Of a stretch of DNA of 64,000 bases, positions 52,496 to 61,715 are shown one piece after another (positions within the stretch are counted from its first letter, which is position 1; each line of letters starts with the position of its first letter). A program made the position numbers and the translations under genes. The DNA comes from Methylobacterium radiodurans (GTDB lineage Bacteria; Pseudomonadota; Alphaproteobacteria; Rhizobiales; Beijerinckiaceae), in NCBI RefSeq assembly GCF_003173735.1, contig NZ_CP029551.1:3620001-3684000 (forward strand), read 5' to 3'. The notes below the pieces were generated by a model, which was not told the DNA's origin, made no database searches, and worked only from the letters and a program-made list of their open reading frames with translations.

Positions 52496-54553
52496 GTGGT
52501 CGCGCGTCGCGTGAGGATGCGCGGACCTGCCGGTGCGGACCGGCCCGCGGCGCTCGGCCGCGGGTGCGCCTGCGCAAGAGCCTCCGTTGCCTGGGCTCCG
52601 GGTTCCTGGTCTCTGGGCTCCTGGGTTCTGGCGGCCGGGCTCGCGCTCGGCGGCCCGGCGCCGGCCGCCGCCTTCGACCTGTTCGGCCTCTTCGGGGAGA
52701 GCGAGGAGCCGCTCGCCCCCTCCATGACGGCGCTGCCCTACGACGTGAAGGTCCGCGGCGCGGACGACGACGCGCTCGTCACCGCGGTGCAGGACGCCTC
52801 CAGCCTGTACAAGCTCCGCCGCGAGCCGCCCCCGGACGGGGAGGGGCTGGCGCGCCGGGGCGAGGCGGACCTGCGCAAGCTCCCCGAGGTGCTGGAGGGC
52901 TACGGCTACTACGCGGGCCGGGCCGCCGTGCGGATCGGCGCGGTGACGCTCTCCGGCGAGGCCTCGCTGGACCGGGCCGCCCGCTCGGCCGAGGCCGACC
53001 GGGGCCGGGCCCTGGTGCCGGTGAAGATCGTGGTCGATCCGGGGCCCCTCTACCACCTGCGCCGCGTCGCGGTGCTGGACCGGGCCGGCCGGCCGCTGCC
53101 GCCGGCGCTGATCCCCGAGCGCCTGACCCGGGTCGATCCCGACACCCCCGCCCGCTCGGCCGCCGTGCTCGCCCGGGAGGCGGCGATCGTCGACCGCCTG
53201 CGCGGGCTCGGCCACCCCTTCGCCAAGGTGGTGCGGCGCGACCCCGTGGTGGACGACGCCGCCCGCGTCATGGACGTGACCCTGACGGTCGATCCCGGGC
53301 CGAGGGCGGGGCTCGGGCCGGTCGCGGTGCGGGGCGCCGAGGGCGTCGACCCGGCGGTGATCCGCTCCTTCATCTACACGGAGCCGGGCGACCCGTACTC
53401 GCCCAAGGCGCTCGCCGACATGCGGAAATCGCTGGCGAAGGTCGAGGCGCTGGGCTCGGTCCGGGTGCGCGAGGGCGAGGCGCTGGATGCGGACGGCAAC
53501 CTGCCGATCTTCGTGGACCTCACCGAGCGGCCGCGGAACCTGATCGGCGTCTCGGCCCGCTACTCCACGGTCGACGGGCCGGGCGTGCGGGCGACCTACA
53601 CCAACCGCAACCTGTTCGGCGGGGGCGAGACGCTGCGCCTCGACGCCGACCTCTACTATCTCGGCAACGACCTCTACGCCCGCCAGCGCAAGCTCGCGGG
53701 CATCGACTCGAACGGGCTCGGCGGCCGCCTCGCCGCGACCTTCGTGAAGCCCGCGCTGTGGGGCAGCCGCACCGACCTCGTGATGAGCGCCTTCGCGGGC
53801 CGCGAGGCGCAGCAGAGCTACGTGGTCGATGCGGGCGGCGGCACGGTGGGCCTGCGCCAGCGCTTCTCCGACACGTTCTTCGCGCAACTCGGCATCGAGG
53901 GACAGGCCGGCCGCTCGCAGGACGCGCTCGGCAAGGTCGATTACCGGCTGGTGGGGGTGGGCGCCTCGGTCGCCTACGACTCGACCGACAGCCTGCTCGA
54001 CCCGACCCGGGGCGTGCGGCTCACCGCATCGGCCACGCCCTACGCGGGCTTCCTCGGCTCGGACCCCGCGATCTTCGTGGCGAAGGCGCAGGGCTCGACC
54101 TACTGGGCGCTGGACGCCGACGCCAACTACGTCCTCGCCGGCCGCCTCGGCTTCGGCTCGATCTCGGGCGCCTCGCTGGAGGATATCCCGGCCAATATCC
54201 GCTTCTTCGCGGGCGGCGGCGGCTCGGTGCGCGGCTTCCCCTTCCGCACCCTCGGACCCCGCGGCCCCTTCGGCCTGCCGGTCGGCGGCAAGAGCCTGCT
54301 GGAAGCCTCGCTCGAGGCCCGCATCAAGGTCACGGACACGATCGGCATCGTGCCCTTCCTCGATGCCGGCACGGCGTTCGCCGGCTCGCTGCCCGATTTC
54401 GACGAGCGCATCCGCACGGCGGTGGGCCTGGGACTGCGCTACTACACCGGCATCGGCCCGATCCGCGTCGACGTCGCCTTCCCGCTCGACCGGATCAAGG
54501 GATACCGCGAGCCCCCGGCCGCCCTCTACATCAGCCTGGGACAGGCGTTCTGA
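52496..54553 (+). CDS. tamA: Outer-membrane translocation and assembly protein TamA
   Basis: 685 residues. A signal peptide lies at about 38-59 (SWSLGSWVLAAGLALGGPAP). Three POTRA domains follow (for example VKVRGADDDALVTAVQDASS and GLGPVAVRGAEGVDPAVIRS), then a 16-strand Omp85 barrel with the lid motif VRGFPFRTLG and terminal GPIRVDVAFPLDRIKGYREP, ending in LYISLGQAF with the C-terminal Phe. TamA with TamB inserts autotransporters and moves lipid. The start is uncertain: GTG at 52496 or ATG at 52517. Its stop overlaps the tamB ATG. Confidence 0.93.
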   Translation: MVARRVRMRGPAGADRPAALGRGCACARASVAWAPGSWSLGSWVLAAGLALGGPAPAAAFDLFGLFGESEEPLAPSMTALPYDVKVRGADDDALVTAVQDASSLYKLRREPPPDGEGLARRGEADLRKLPEVLEGYGYYAGRAAVRIGAVTLSGEASLDRAARSAEADRGRALVPVKIVVDPGPLYHLRRVAVLDRAGRPLPPALIPERLTRVDPDTPARSAAVLAREAAIVDRLRGLGHPFAKVVRRDPVVDDAARVMDVTLTVDPGPRAGLGPVAVRGAEGVDPAVIRSFIYTEPGDPYSPKALADMRKSLAKVEALGSVRVREGEALDADGNLPIFVDLTERPRNLIGVSARYSTVDGPGVRATYTNRNLFGGGETLRLDADLYYLGNDLYARQRKLAGIDSNGLGGRLAATFVKPALWGSRTDLVMSAFAGREAQQSYVVDAGGGTVGLRQRFSDTFFAQLGIEGQAGRSQDALGKVDYRLVGVGASVAYDSTDSLLDPTRGVRLTASATPYAGFLGSDPAIFVAKAQGSTYWALDADANYVLAGRLGFGSISGASLEDIPANIRFFAGGGGSVRGFPFRTLGPRGPFGLPVGGKSLLEASLEARIKVTDTIGIVPFLDAGTAFAGSLPDFDERIRTAVGLGLRYYTGIGPIRVDVAFPLDRIKGYREPPAALYISLGQAF

Positions 54554-57500
54554 TGGTGTTTCCGAGGAAGCCCGGACGATCGGTTTCAGGCACGCGCATC
54601 CCCTCTCCCCGCTTGCGGGGAGAGGGGCGAGCCCCCCTCGTCGGGGGCGAGCCGAGCGATCGATCCCACGGGGATCGACGCGGGGGTGAGGGGGCGATGC
54701 CGGAGGAGGCTCGTCCTTCGAGGCCCCCTCACCCCCGGCTGCCGCCTCGCCGCGCCGACGACAGGGTCGTCGCGGCCCTCTCCCCGCGCGTGGGGAGAGG
54801 GGGTTGCTGCGTCGCCGTGGCGGGTCTCCTCGTCCTCACACTCGCCGCACCTGCCACCCGCGCGGCCGACGAGGGCGAGAAATCCGTGCTCGGCGGGCTC
54901 CTCTCCAAGGCCCTCTCCACGCCCTCCTCCCGGGTCGCGATCGGCGCGGTCGACGGCGCGCTGTCCTCCGACGCCACCATCCGCGACGTGGCGATCAGCG
55001 ACCGCGACGGCGTCTGGCTGCGGCTCGACCGCGCCCGCATCGTCTGGCGGCGCCTCGCCCTGCTGTCGGGCCGGCTGGAGGTGGACAGCCTGGAGATCGG
55101 GAAGATCGAGGTGCTGCGCCGGCCGATCCCGGCCGCCCACCCGGCGACCGAGGAGCCCGACGGCACCCTGCTGCCGGACCTGCCGGTGAAGATCGCGGTG
55201 AAAGCCTTCCGCCTCGCCGAGCTGGCGCTGGCCGAGCCCGTCGCGGGCCAGAATGCCCGGCTCGCGGCGAGCGGCACGGTGCGGCTCGGCAACCCGGCCG
55301 AGGGGCTCGACCTCGATGTCAGCGTCAACCGGCTGGATGCCGGCGGCAGCTTCGCGGCCCGCCTGCTCTTCGTGCCGAAGGGCGAGCGGCTGGAGGTGAG
55401 GACCGTGCTGAGCGAGCCCGCGGGCGGGCTGCTCTCGAAGGGCCTGAACGTGCCGGGCGAGCCGCCGATCGCCCTCGATCTCGACGGGCGCGGCACCCTC
55501 GACGCCTGGAACGCCCGTCTGAACTTCGACGCGGGCGAGGGCATCGGCGCGAAGGGCGGCGCCCGGATCTCGCGGGTCGGGGCGGAGCGCCGCCTCGGGC
55601 TCGACCTCGCCGCCCGGGTCGAGGGCCTGCTGCCCGGCCCCGCCGCCGCGGTCTTCGCCGGCACGACGAAGCTCGACGGCGCGATCGGCTTCGCCGACAG
55701 CGGGGCGCTGCGGATCGACCGGCTCGAACTCGCCTCCCGCACCGCGCGGCTGGAAGCCCGCGGCAATCTCGACGCGGCGCGCAACGCCGACTTCCTGCTC
55801 CAGGCCCGCGCGGTGCCGACCGAGGGCGACGTCACCCGGACCGAGCGGGCCGAGATCCGCACGCTGGTGCTCGACGCCAGCCTCAAGGGGCCGCTCGGCC
55901 GGCCGCGGGTGCTGGGGACGCTGCGCGCCGCGGGCCTGCGGGCGGGGGACAGCGCGCTCGACCGGATCGAGGCGAACCTGAAGGCCGAGCCGGCGGACGC
56001 CCAGCGCTTCGCGCTCGCGGCCGATGCGCGGGTGGAGGGCTTGGCACTCACCGACCCGGCCCTGCAGCGGGCGATCGGCGGACGCGCCGCCCTCGATTTC
56101 GCCGGCAGCCTCGACCCGGACAACGTGCTCACCGTCTCGCGCCTCGCCCTGGAGGCGCCGACGCTCACCGCGACCTACGCCGGCCGGATCGGCCGCAACA
56201 CGCTCTCGGGCACGGCGGAGGGAAGGCTCGGCGACGTCGCGGCCTTCTCCGGCCTCGCCGGGCGGCGCCTTGCCGGAAGTCTTGCGGGCACGGCCCGGCT
56301 CGGCGGCGACCCGGCCCGCCGGGCGGTCTCGGCCGAGGTGGACCTCCGCGCGGGCGATCTCGCGCTGGGCACGCCGGTGCTCGACCGGCTGCTCGGCGAG
56401 ACCCCGCGCTTCACCGGCCGCCTCTCGACCGTCTACGACGGCTACGGCTTCGACGCGGTGCGGCTCGAGGGCGCGCGCATGATCGCCCGGCTGGAGGGCC
56501 GCGCCACCGCGCGGCTGGCCGACGCCCGGGCCGACATCGACCTCAAGGACCTCTCCGGCCTCGACCCGCGGCTCGGCGGCCGGGCCACCCTGTCGGGCCG
56601 GCTCACCGGCACCCTGGAGCGCCCGAACCTCGCCGCCGTGATCGAGGCGCCGGAGGCGAGCGCGCTCGGCCGCCCGGTCCGGGGCCTGCGGGCGGACGCG
56701 ATCGTCACGGACGCGCTGGGCCAGGCGGATGCCAGCCTCAAGCTCGCCGGCAGTGTCGGCGGCAAGCCGCTCGCGGGCGACCTCCACCTCGCCCGGGCGG
56801 GTGCCGACTGGCAGCTCGACCGGCTGAACCTCGCCCTCGGCTCGGTGAGCCTCGCCGGTCAGGGGCGTCTCGCCGCGGAATCCTGGCTCGCCGAGGGCGA
56901 TCTGGCGCTGAAGGCCGGCGACCTCGACGACCTCTCGGCCCTGGCGCTGACCCGCCTCGGCGGCGGCCTGGAGGCCGACCTCGCCCTCACCCGCGCGGGC
57001 GGGCGCCAGGACGCGGCGCTGAAGGCCCGGGCGGCGCAGCTGCGCGCCGGGGAAATCGGCCTCGCCCGGCTCGACGCCGACCTGCGGGGCTCGGACCTGC
57101 GCGCCGCGCCGCGGCTCGACGGGCGCCTGGAGGCCGACCGGCTGATCGCGGCGGGCGAGAGCCTCGACACGGTCCGCCTCACCGCGACCGGCGGCCCGCA
57201 GGCGACCGACCTCGTACTCGCGGCAAAAGCCCGCGGCTTCGACCTCGACGGCGCCGCCCGGCTGATGCCGGGCCCGCCGCTGCGGCTGGCCCTCGCACGG
57301 TTCAGCGCGGCGCGCGGGGCCGACCGGCTCGCGCTGGCGGCACCCGCCACGCTGACCTTCGCGGACGGCGCGGTCGCGGTGGACAGCCTCGCGGTGAATG
57401 CGGGCTCCGGCCGCCTGACGCTCGCCGGCCGGGCGGGGCGCGACGCCCTCGACCTGAAGATCGGCATCCGGGCCCTGCCGCTGGCGCTCGCCCGCATCGC

Positions 57501-59091
57501 CAGCCCGCGGCTCCAGGTCTCCGGCACCCTCGACGGCGAGGCCGACCTCGCCGGCACGCCCGAGCGCCCGAGAGGTCGCTACAGCCTGAGCCTCGCCCGT
57601 GTGGTGACGCCCGAGACCCGCCGCGCCGGCCTGCCGCCGGTCGAGGCGCGGGCCTCCGGCACGCTCAGCGACGGCCGGGTCGGGATCGACGGGCGGGTGA
57701 GCGCGGGACGCGGCGCAGAGCTGACGCTCGGCGGCTCGCTGCCGGTCGATCCGGACGAGGCCCTGGCGCTCACCGCCCGGGGCACGCTCGACGCCGCCCT
57801 CGCCAACAGCCTGCTCAGCGCTTCGGGCCAGCGGGTCGGCGGGCGGGTGGCCCTCGACGCGCGGATCGGCGGCACGCCCGCCGCGCCCCGGGCCGAGGGC
57901 GCGGCGACGCTCTCGGGCGGCAGCTTCACCGACCCGCTCCAGGGCATCCGCCTCACCGACATCCAGGGACGGGCGGTCGGGCGCGGCGACACGATCGTGC
58001 TGGAACGCCTCACCGCCGCGACCCGCAACGGCGGCACGCTCGGCGCCGAGGGGCGCGTCGCGCTGGAGCCGGCCCGGGGCTTCCCGGGCTCCGTGCGCAT
58101 CACCGGCCGGAACGCGGAGCTGGTCTCGAGCCCCCTCGTCACCGCGGTGGCAGGGCTCGACCTCAGCTTGAGCGGTCCGCTGGCGGAAAGACCGCGGATC
58201 ACCGGCCGGGTCGATCTGGCCTCGGTCGAGGTCTCGGTGCCGGACCGGCTGCCCGCGACCGCCAAGCCGCTGCCGGGCACGCGCCGAGTCAACACCACGC
58301 CGGAGGTGCGCGCCCGCCTCGCCAGCCGGCCGCAGGCGCGCCAGCCCGCCGCCGCGGGGAAACGGGGCCGGGCCGCGGCGCCCTTCGACGCCGCCCTCGA
58401 CATCCAGGTGGAGGCGCCGAACCGCATCTTCGTGCGCGGGCGCGGCATCGACGCGGAACTCGGCGGCAGCTTGCGCGTCACCGGCTCCTCGCGCGATCCC
58501 GGGGCGACGGGCGCCTTCGAGATGCGCCGCGGGCGGCTGCAGATCATCGGCCAGCGCCTCGACTTCACCCGCGGGCGCCTGACCTTCGGGGGCGAGCTGA
58601 CCCGGCCGGACCTCGACTTCCTGGCCGAGACCAAGGCGACCGACATCACGGCCCGCGTCGCGGTCACCGGGCCGGCCAACCAGCCGGCCTTCGAGATCTC
58701 CTCGGACCCGACCCTGCCGCAGGACGAGGTGCTGTCGCGGCTCCTCTTCAAGAAGGCCTCGGGCAGCCTGTCGCCGTTCCAGGCGCTGCAGCTGGCCCAG
58801 GCCGTGTCGCAGCTCTCCGGCGGGGCCGGGGGGCCGGACGTGTTCGAATCCGCCCGCAAGGGGCTCGGGCTCGACAGCCTCGACGTCTCGACCGGCACCA
58901 GCGGCGGCCCGGCGGTCGGGGCCTCGCGCTACCTCTCGGACCGGCTCAGCGTCGGCGTGAAGGCCGGCGCCAAGCCCGCCGACACGGGCGCGGTGATCAA
59001 CTACGACGTGACACGCCGGGTGAAGGTCCAGGGCGAGGCCGGCAGCGACGGCCGCACCAGCCTCGGCGTCGGCGCCGAGTGGGAGTGGTAG
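54553..59091 (+). CDS. tamB: Translocation and assembly module protein TamB
   Basis: 1512 residues if the overlapping ATG is used. Residues 16-83 are read from a palindromic repeat element and are not TamB-like. A membrane anchor follows (VAVAGLLVLTLAAPATRA, about 88-105), then over 1,000 residues of repeated beta-strand segments forming the groove (for example ISDRDGVWLRLDRARIVWRR) and the conserved DUF490 end: LDFTRGRLTFGGELTRPDLD, then ATDITARVAVTGPANQPAFE and SDPTLPQDEVLSRLLFKKAS. It spans the periplasm between the inner membrane and TamA. GTG at 54817 is an alternative start. Confidence 0.93.
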   Translation: MVFPRKPGRSVSGTRIPSPRLRGEGRAPLVGGEPSDRSHGDRRGGEGAMPEEARPSRPPHPRLPPRRADDRVVAALSPRVGRGGCCVAVAGLLVLTLAAPATRAADEGEKSVLGGLLSKALSTPSSRVAIGAVDGALSSDATIRDVAISDRDGVWLRLDRARIVWRRLALLSGRLEVDSLEIGKIEVLRRPIPAAHPATEEPDGTLLPDLPVKIAVKAFRLAELALAEPVAGQNARLAASGTVRLGNPAEGLDLDVSVNRLDAGGSFAARLLFVPKGERLEVRTVLSEPAGGLLSKGLNVPGEPPIALDLDGRGTLDAWNARLNFDAGEGIGAKGGARISRVGAERRLGLDLAARVEGLLPGPAAAVFAGTTKLDGAIGFADSGALRIDRLELASRTARLEARGNLDAARNADFLLQARAVPTEGDVTRTERAEIRTLVLDASLKGPLGRPRVLGTLRAAGLRAGDSALDRIEANLKAEPADAQRFALAADARVEGLALTDPALQRAIGGRAALDFAGSLDPDNVLTVSRLALEAPTLTATYAGRIGRNTLSGTAEGRLGDVAAFSGLAGRRLAGSLAGTARLGGDPARRAVSAEVDLRAGDLALGTPVLDRLLGETPRFTGRLSTVYDGYGFDAVRLEGARMIARLEGRATARLADARADIDLKDLSGLDPRLGGRATLSGRLTGTLERPNLAAVIEAPEASALGRPVRGLRADAIVTDALGQADASLKLAGSVGGKPLAGDLHLARAGADWQLDRLNLALGSVSLAGQGRLAAESWLAEGDLALKAGDLDDLSALALTRLGGGLEADLALTRAGGRQDAALKARAAQLRAGEIGLARLDADLRGSDLRAAPRLDGRLEADRLIAAGESLDTVRLTATGGPQATDLVLAAKARGFDLDGAARLMPGPPLRLALARFSAARGADRLALAAPATLTFADGAVAVDSLAVNAGSGRLTLAGRAGRDALDLKIGIRALPLALARIASPRLQVSGTLDGEADLAGTPERPRGRYSLSLARVVTPETRRAGLPPVEARASGTLSDGRVGIDGRVSAGRGAELTLGGSLPVDPDEALALTARGTLDAALANSLLSASGQRVGGRVALDARIGGTPAAPRAEGAATLSGGSFTDPLQGIRLTDIQGRAVGRGDTIVLERLTAATRNGGTLGAEGRVALEPARGFPGSVRITGRNAELVSSPLVTAVAGLDLSLSGPLAERPRITGRVDLASVEVSVPDRLPATAKPLPGTRRVNTTPEVRARLASRPQARQPAAAGKRGRAAAPFDAALDIQVEAPNRIFVRGRGIDAELGGSLRVTGSSRDPGATGAFEMRRGRLQIIGQRLDFTRGRLTFGGELTRPDLDFLAETKATDITARVAVTGPANQPAFEISSDPTLPQDEVLSRLLFKKASGSLSPFQALQLAQAVSQLSGGAGGPDVFESARKGLGLDSLDVSTGTSGGPAVGASRYLSDRLSVGVKAGAKPADTGAVINYDVTRRVKVQGEAGSDGRTSLGVGAEWEW
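54600..54801. repeat. Palindromic repeat element at the tamA-tamB junction
   Basis: About 200 bp bounded by CCCTCTCCCCGC...GCGGGGAGAGGG (54600-54627) and CCCTCTCCCC...GGGGAGAGGG (54777-54801). Inside are further inverted repeats, including GGGGGTGAGGGGG (54682-54694) against CCCCCTCACCCCC (54724-54736) and CGATCCC/GGGATCG. The same arm sequence appears in the spacer near 23602. Such elements usually lie between genes; here the tamB frame reads through it. Confidence 0.85.
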
Positions 59092-59113
59092 GGCCGCGCG
59101 CCCCGGGACCCCG

Positions 59114-59135
59114 CCAAAGGGTCACGACCCTTTGG
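59114..59135. terminator. Bidirectional terminator between tamB and erpA
   Basis: CCAAAGGGTC (59114-59123) pairs perfectly with GACCCTTTGG (59126-59135) across a two-base centre, between two convergent genes only 57 bases apart. Confidence 0.75.
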
Positions 59136-59148
59136 AAACCCGGAACTC

Positions 59149-59475
59149 TCAGATCGAGAACGACGTGCCGCAGCCGCAGGAGGCGGTGGCCAGCGGGTTC
59201 ACGATCTTGAAGGACTGGCCGATCAGGTCGTTCACGAAGTCGATGGTCGAGCCGCTCATGTATTCCAGCGAGACCGGGTCGATCACCACGGTCGCGCCGT
59301 CGCGCTCCACCGCCACGTCCTGGTCGACGCGGTCGCGGGCGATGTCGAAGGCGTAGGAGAAGCCCGAGCAGCCGCCGCCGTTGACGCTGATGCGCAGCAC
59401 CGAGCCGGGCGGCTCGGCGCCCATGATCTCGTTGATGCGCCGGGCGGCGCGGGGGGTCAGGGTGATCTCGGTCAT
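59149..59475 (-). CDS. erpA: Iron-sulphur cluster insertion protein ErpA
   Basis: 108 residues of the HesB/IscA A-type carrier family. VNGGGCSGFSYAFDIARDRV holds the first cysteine and SCGCGTSFSI the final C-G-C pair; the three bind a 2Fe-2S or 4Fe-4S cluster for transfer. VVIDPVSLEYMSGSTIDFVN is the conserved middle. The ATG at 59475 starts MTEITLTPRAA; the upstream ATG adds five residues. It is divergent from dgt, the standard alphaproteobacterial order. Confidence 0.93.
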   Translation of the reverse strand: MTEITLTPRAARRINEIMGAEPPGSVLRISVNGGGCSGFSYAFDIARDRVDQDVAVERDGATVVIDPVSLEYMSGSTIDFVNDLIGQSFKIVNPLATASCGCGTSFSI

Positions 59476-59605
59476 CGATGCATCCGACATGAATCTACCG
59501 GAAGGCCTTGTGCGTAAGCGGGCGCCCGGCGATTGCCGGACGCACCCAGGCCCACAAGATATGGGCGACGGACGGGCCCCGCAACGCGGGCAGGGTTGGG
59601 GGTGT

Positions 59606-59629
59606 CATGCGGGTATCCATGCGGGTATC
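59606..59629. repeat. Tandem 12-bp duplication before dgt
   Basis: CATGCGGGTATC occurs twice in exact tandem (59606-59617, 59618-59629), 17 bases before the GTG start chosen for the dGTPase gene. Confidence 0.9.
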
Positions 59630-59646
59630 GGAGCGGAGAGGATCGC

Positions 59647-60894
59647 GTGCGGCCGCCCGGTGAGCGCTGGCGCGCGCCCTACGCCACGGATCCGGCGCGC
59701 ACGCGCGGGCGGCTGATCCCCGAGCCGGCCTCGCCGACCCGCAGCGCCTTCCAGCGCGACCGCGACCGCATCGTCCACGCCACCGCCTTCCGGCGGCTGA
59801 AGCACAAGACCCAGGTCTTCGTGCACCACGAGGGCGACCATTACCGCACCCGCCTCACCCACACCCTGGAGGTCAGCCAGATCGCCCGCGCGCTCGCCCG
59901 CGCGCTCGGCCTCGACGAGGATCTGGCCGAGGCGCTGGCGCTCTCCCACGACCTTGGCCACACCTGCTTCGGCCACACCGGCGAGGACGCCCTCGACGCC
60001 TGCATGGCGCCCTACGGCGGCTTCGACCACAACGCCCAGGCGCTGCGCATCGTCACGCGGCTGGAGCGGCGCTACGCCGGCTTCGACGGGCTCAACCTCG
60101 CCTGGGAGACGCTGGAGGGGCTGGTCAAGCACAACGGCCCGCTCTTGGAGGCAGACGGCATCCCGACGCCGCGCTACCGGCAGGCCGGCATCCCGGCGGC
60201 GATCCTGGAATTCGACGCGCTCTTTCCCCTCGAACTCGCCCACCATGCCGGGCCGGAGGCGCAGGTCGCGGCACTGGCCGATGACATCGCCTACGACAGC
60301 CACGACCTCGACGACGGCTTGCGGGCCGGCCTGTTCGACCTCGCGGATCTCGCGGAGGTGCCGTTCCTGAAGAGCCTGCTGGACGAGATCGACGGCCTTC
60401 ACCCGGGGCTGGAGACGTCGCGAAAGATCCACGAGCTGGCCCGGAGGGTGATCACCCGCTTCGTCGAGGACCTGATCGGGCAGGGCGAGCGCCGCATCGC
60501 GGAACTCGGGCCGGCAAGCGTCGAGGACATCCGCGCGGCGGGCGCGCCGGTCATCGCGTTCTCGCCGGCCATCGCGGCGGCGGACGCCGACATCAAGCGC
60601 TTCCTCTACGCCCGGATGTACCGCCATCCCGGCGTGATGGCGGTGCGCGCCAAGGCGAACGCCATCGTGGCCGACCTGTTCGCGGCCTTCTCGGCCGACC
60701 CGGTCCGGATGCCCGAGGAGTGGAGCGCGGGGCTGAGCGACGCCTCCGAGGCCCGGGTGGCGCGCCGGATCAGCGACTACATCGCCGGCATGACCGACAC
60801 CTACGCGGTGCTCGCCCACCGGAGCCTCTTCCGCTCGACGCCAGACCTGCACTGGTCCCCGCCGAGCCGCGGCCTGCCGCTCGCCGAGCCGTGA
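59647..60894 (+). CDS. dgt: Deoxyguanosinetriphosphate triphosphohydrolase-like protein
   Basis: 415 residues, an HD-domain dNTPase of the type-2 Dgt group. [20 protein letters not shown] then [20 protein letters not shown] supplies the first metal His; [20 protein letters not shown] gives the HD pair; [20 protein letters not shown] the last Asp. It removes triphosphate from dNTPs, balancing pools. Start: GTG at 59647 ([13 protein letters not shown]). argS follows, separated by the Gly/Tyr-rich gene. Confidence 0.95.
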   Translation: MRPPGERWRAPYATDPARTRGRLIPEPASPTRSAFQRDRDRIVHATAFRRLKHKTQVFVHHEGDHYRTRLTHTLEVSQIARALARALGLDEDLAEALALSHDLGHTCFGHTGEDALDACMAPYGGFDHNAQALRIVTRLERRYAGFDGLNLAWETLEGLVKHNGPLLEADGIPTPRYRQAGIPAAILEFDALFPLELAHHAGPEAQVAALADDIAYDSHDLDDGLRAGLFDLADLAEVPFLKSLLDEIDGLHPGLETSRKIHELARRVITRFVEDLIGQGERRIAELGPASVEDIRAAGAPVIAFSPAIAAADADIKRFLYARMYRHPGVMAVRAKANAIVADLFAAFSADPVRMPEEWSAGLSDASEARVARRISDYIAGMTDTYAVLAHRSLFRSTPDLHWSPPSRGLPLAEP

Positions 60895-60916
60895 GGCCCG
60901 GCGAGCGGGTGCGCGC

Positions 60917-61414
60917 CTACCAGCAGCCGCAGCCGGCGCCGTAGCTGTAGCCGTAGGCCGGGGCGGCGTAGCCGTAGGACGGGTAGCTGTAGCCGACCGG
61001 GGCGTAGCCGTAGGAGCCGTAGCCGTTCGTGCCGTAATAGGGCGCGCCGTAGCCGTAGGAGCTGCCCGCGAGCGCGCCCGCCGCGAGGCCGACGCCGAGA
61101 CCGATCCCCGCGCCGGCGAGCCCGAGGCCGAGGCCCCGACCGTAGCCGCGCCCGCCGTAATAGCCCCGGCCGCCGTAATAGCCGCCGCGATAGCCGTAGC
61201 CGGCCGCGCGGTAGCCGAACCCGCGCCCACCGTAGCCGCCGTAACCGAAGCCCCGGCCCGCGTAGCCGCCGTAGCCGAAGCCGCGGTGTCCGGCGAAGCC
61301 GCCACCGTAACCGCCGCGATGGCCGCCGTAGCCGTAGGGGCCGGCCTCGGCGCTCACGGGCGTCATCATCAGGCCGGCGCCGAGCGCCGCGCCAGCCAGA
61401 ACAAGGGCCTTCAT
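60917..61414 (-). CDS. Gly/Tyr-rich secreted protein
   Basis: 165 residues. MKALVLAGAALGAGLMMTPV is a signal peptide, cut near SAEAG. The mature part is dominated by Gly and Tyr with repeats such as FGYGGYAGRGFGYGGYGGRG and YRGGYYGGRGYYGGRGYG. A hydrophobic Gly-zipper segment at about 95-115 (LGLGLAGAGIGLGVGLAAGA) may insert in a membrane. The end is Y/G-rich with CGCW. No enzyme motif. It is inserted between dgt and argS on the opposite strand. Confidence 0.75.
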   Translation of the reverse strand: MKALVLAGAALGAGLMMTPVSAEAGPYGYGGHRGGYGGGFAGHRGFGYGGYAGRGFGYGGYGGRGFGYRAAGYGYRGGYYGGRGYYGGRGYGRGLGLGLAGAGIGLGVGLAAGALAGSSYGYGAPYYGTNGYGSYGYAPVGYSYPSYGYAAPAYGYSYGAGCGCW

Positions 61415-61564
61415 CGGGTGTTCTCCAGCGCGCGGGACGCGCGACACGCCAGTCAACGCAAACTTGGCCGTGGCGGTTCAAGCCGGAGCTCTACGCAGAT
61501 CTTCCCATCCTGGTGGACAACACAGTCCTCGCGCGGGCGGGCGGCACGGGCCTGGGTAGCGCAC

Positions 61565-61606
61565 CATGACGCCTTCGCCATGACGCCTTCGCCATGACGC
61601 CTTCGC
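61565..61606. repeat. Tandem repeat, 14-bp unit, three copies
   Basis: CATGACGCCTTCGC is repeated exactly three times at 61565-61606 in the spacer between the Gly/Tyr-rich gene and argS. Confidence 0.95.
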
Positions 61607-61715
61607 CGAGGCCCCTTGCCGTGACTTGCATCGTCCCCCTTGCTATGCGCGGGCATCAAGGCACGCGCCGCCGTCCGTTCCCGGCGGCCCTTGCGACGGA
61701 TCCGACGACACGACC

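Noticed and set aside
54804..59210. Second long plus-strand frame inside tamB
   Set aside because: Arg/Pro-rich; the other plus frame carries the DUF490 end and the TamB anchor.
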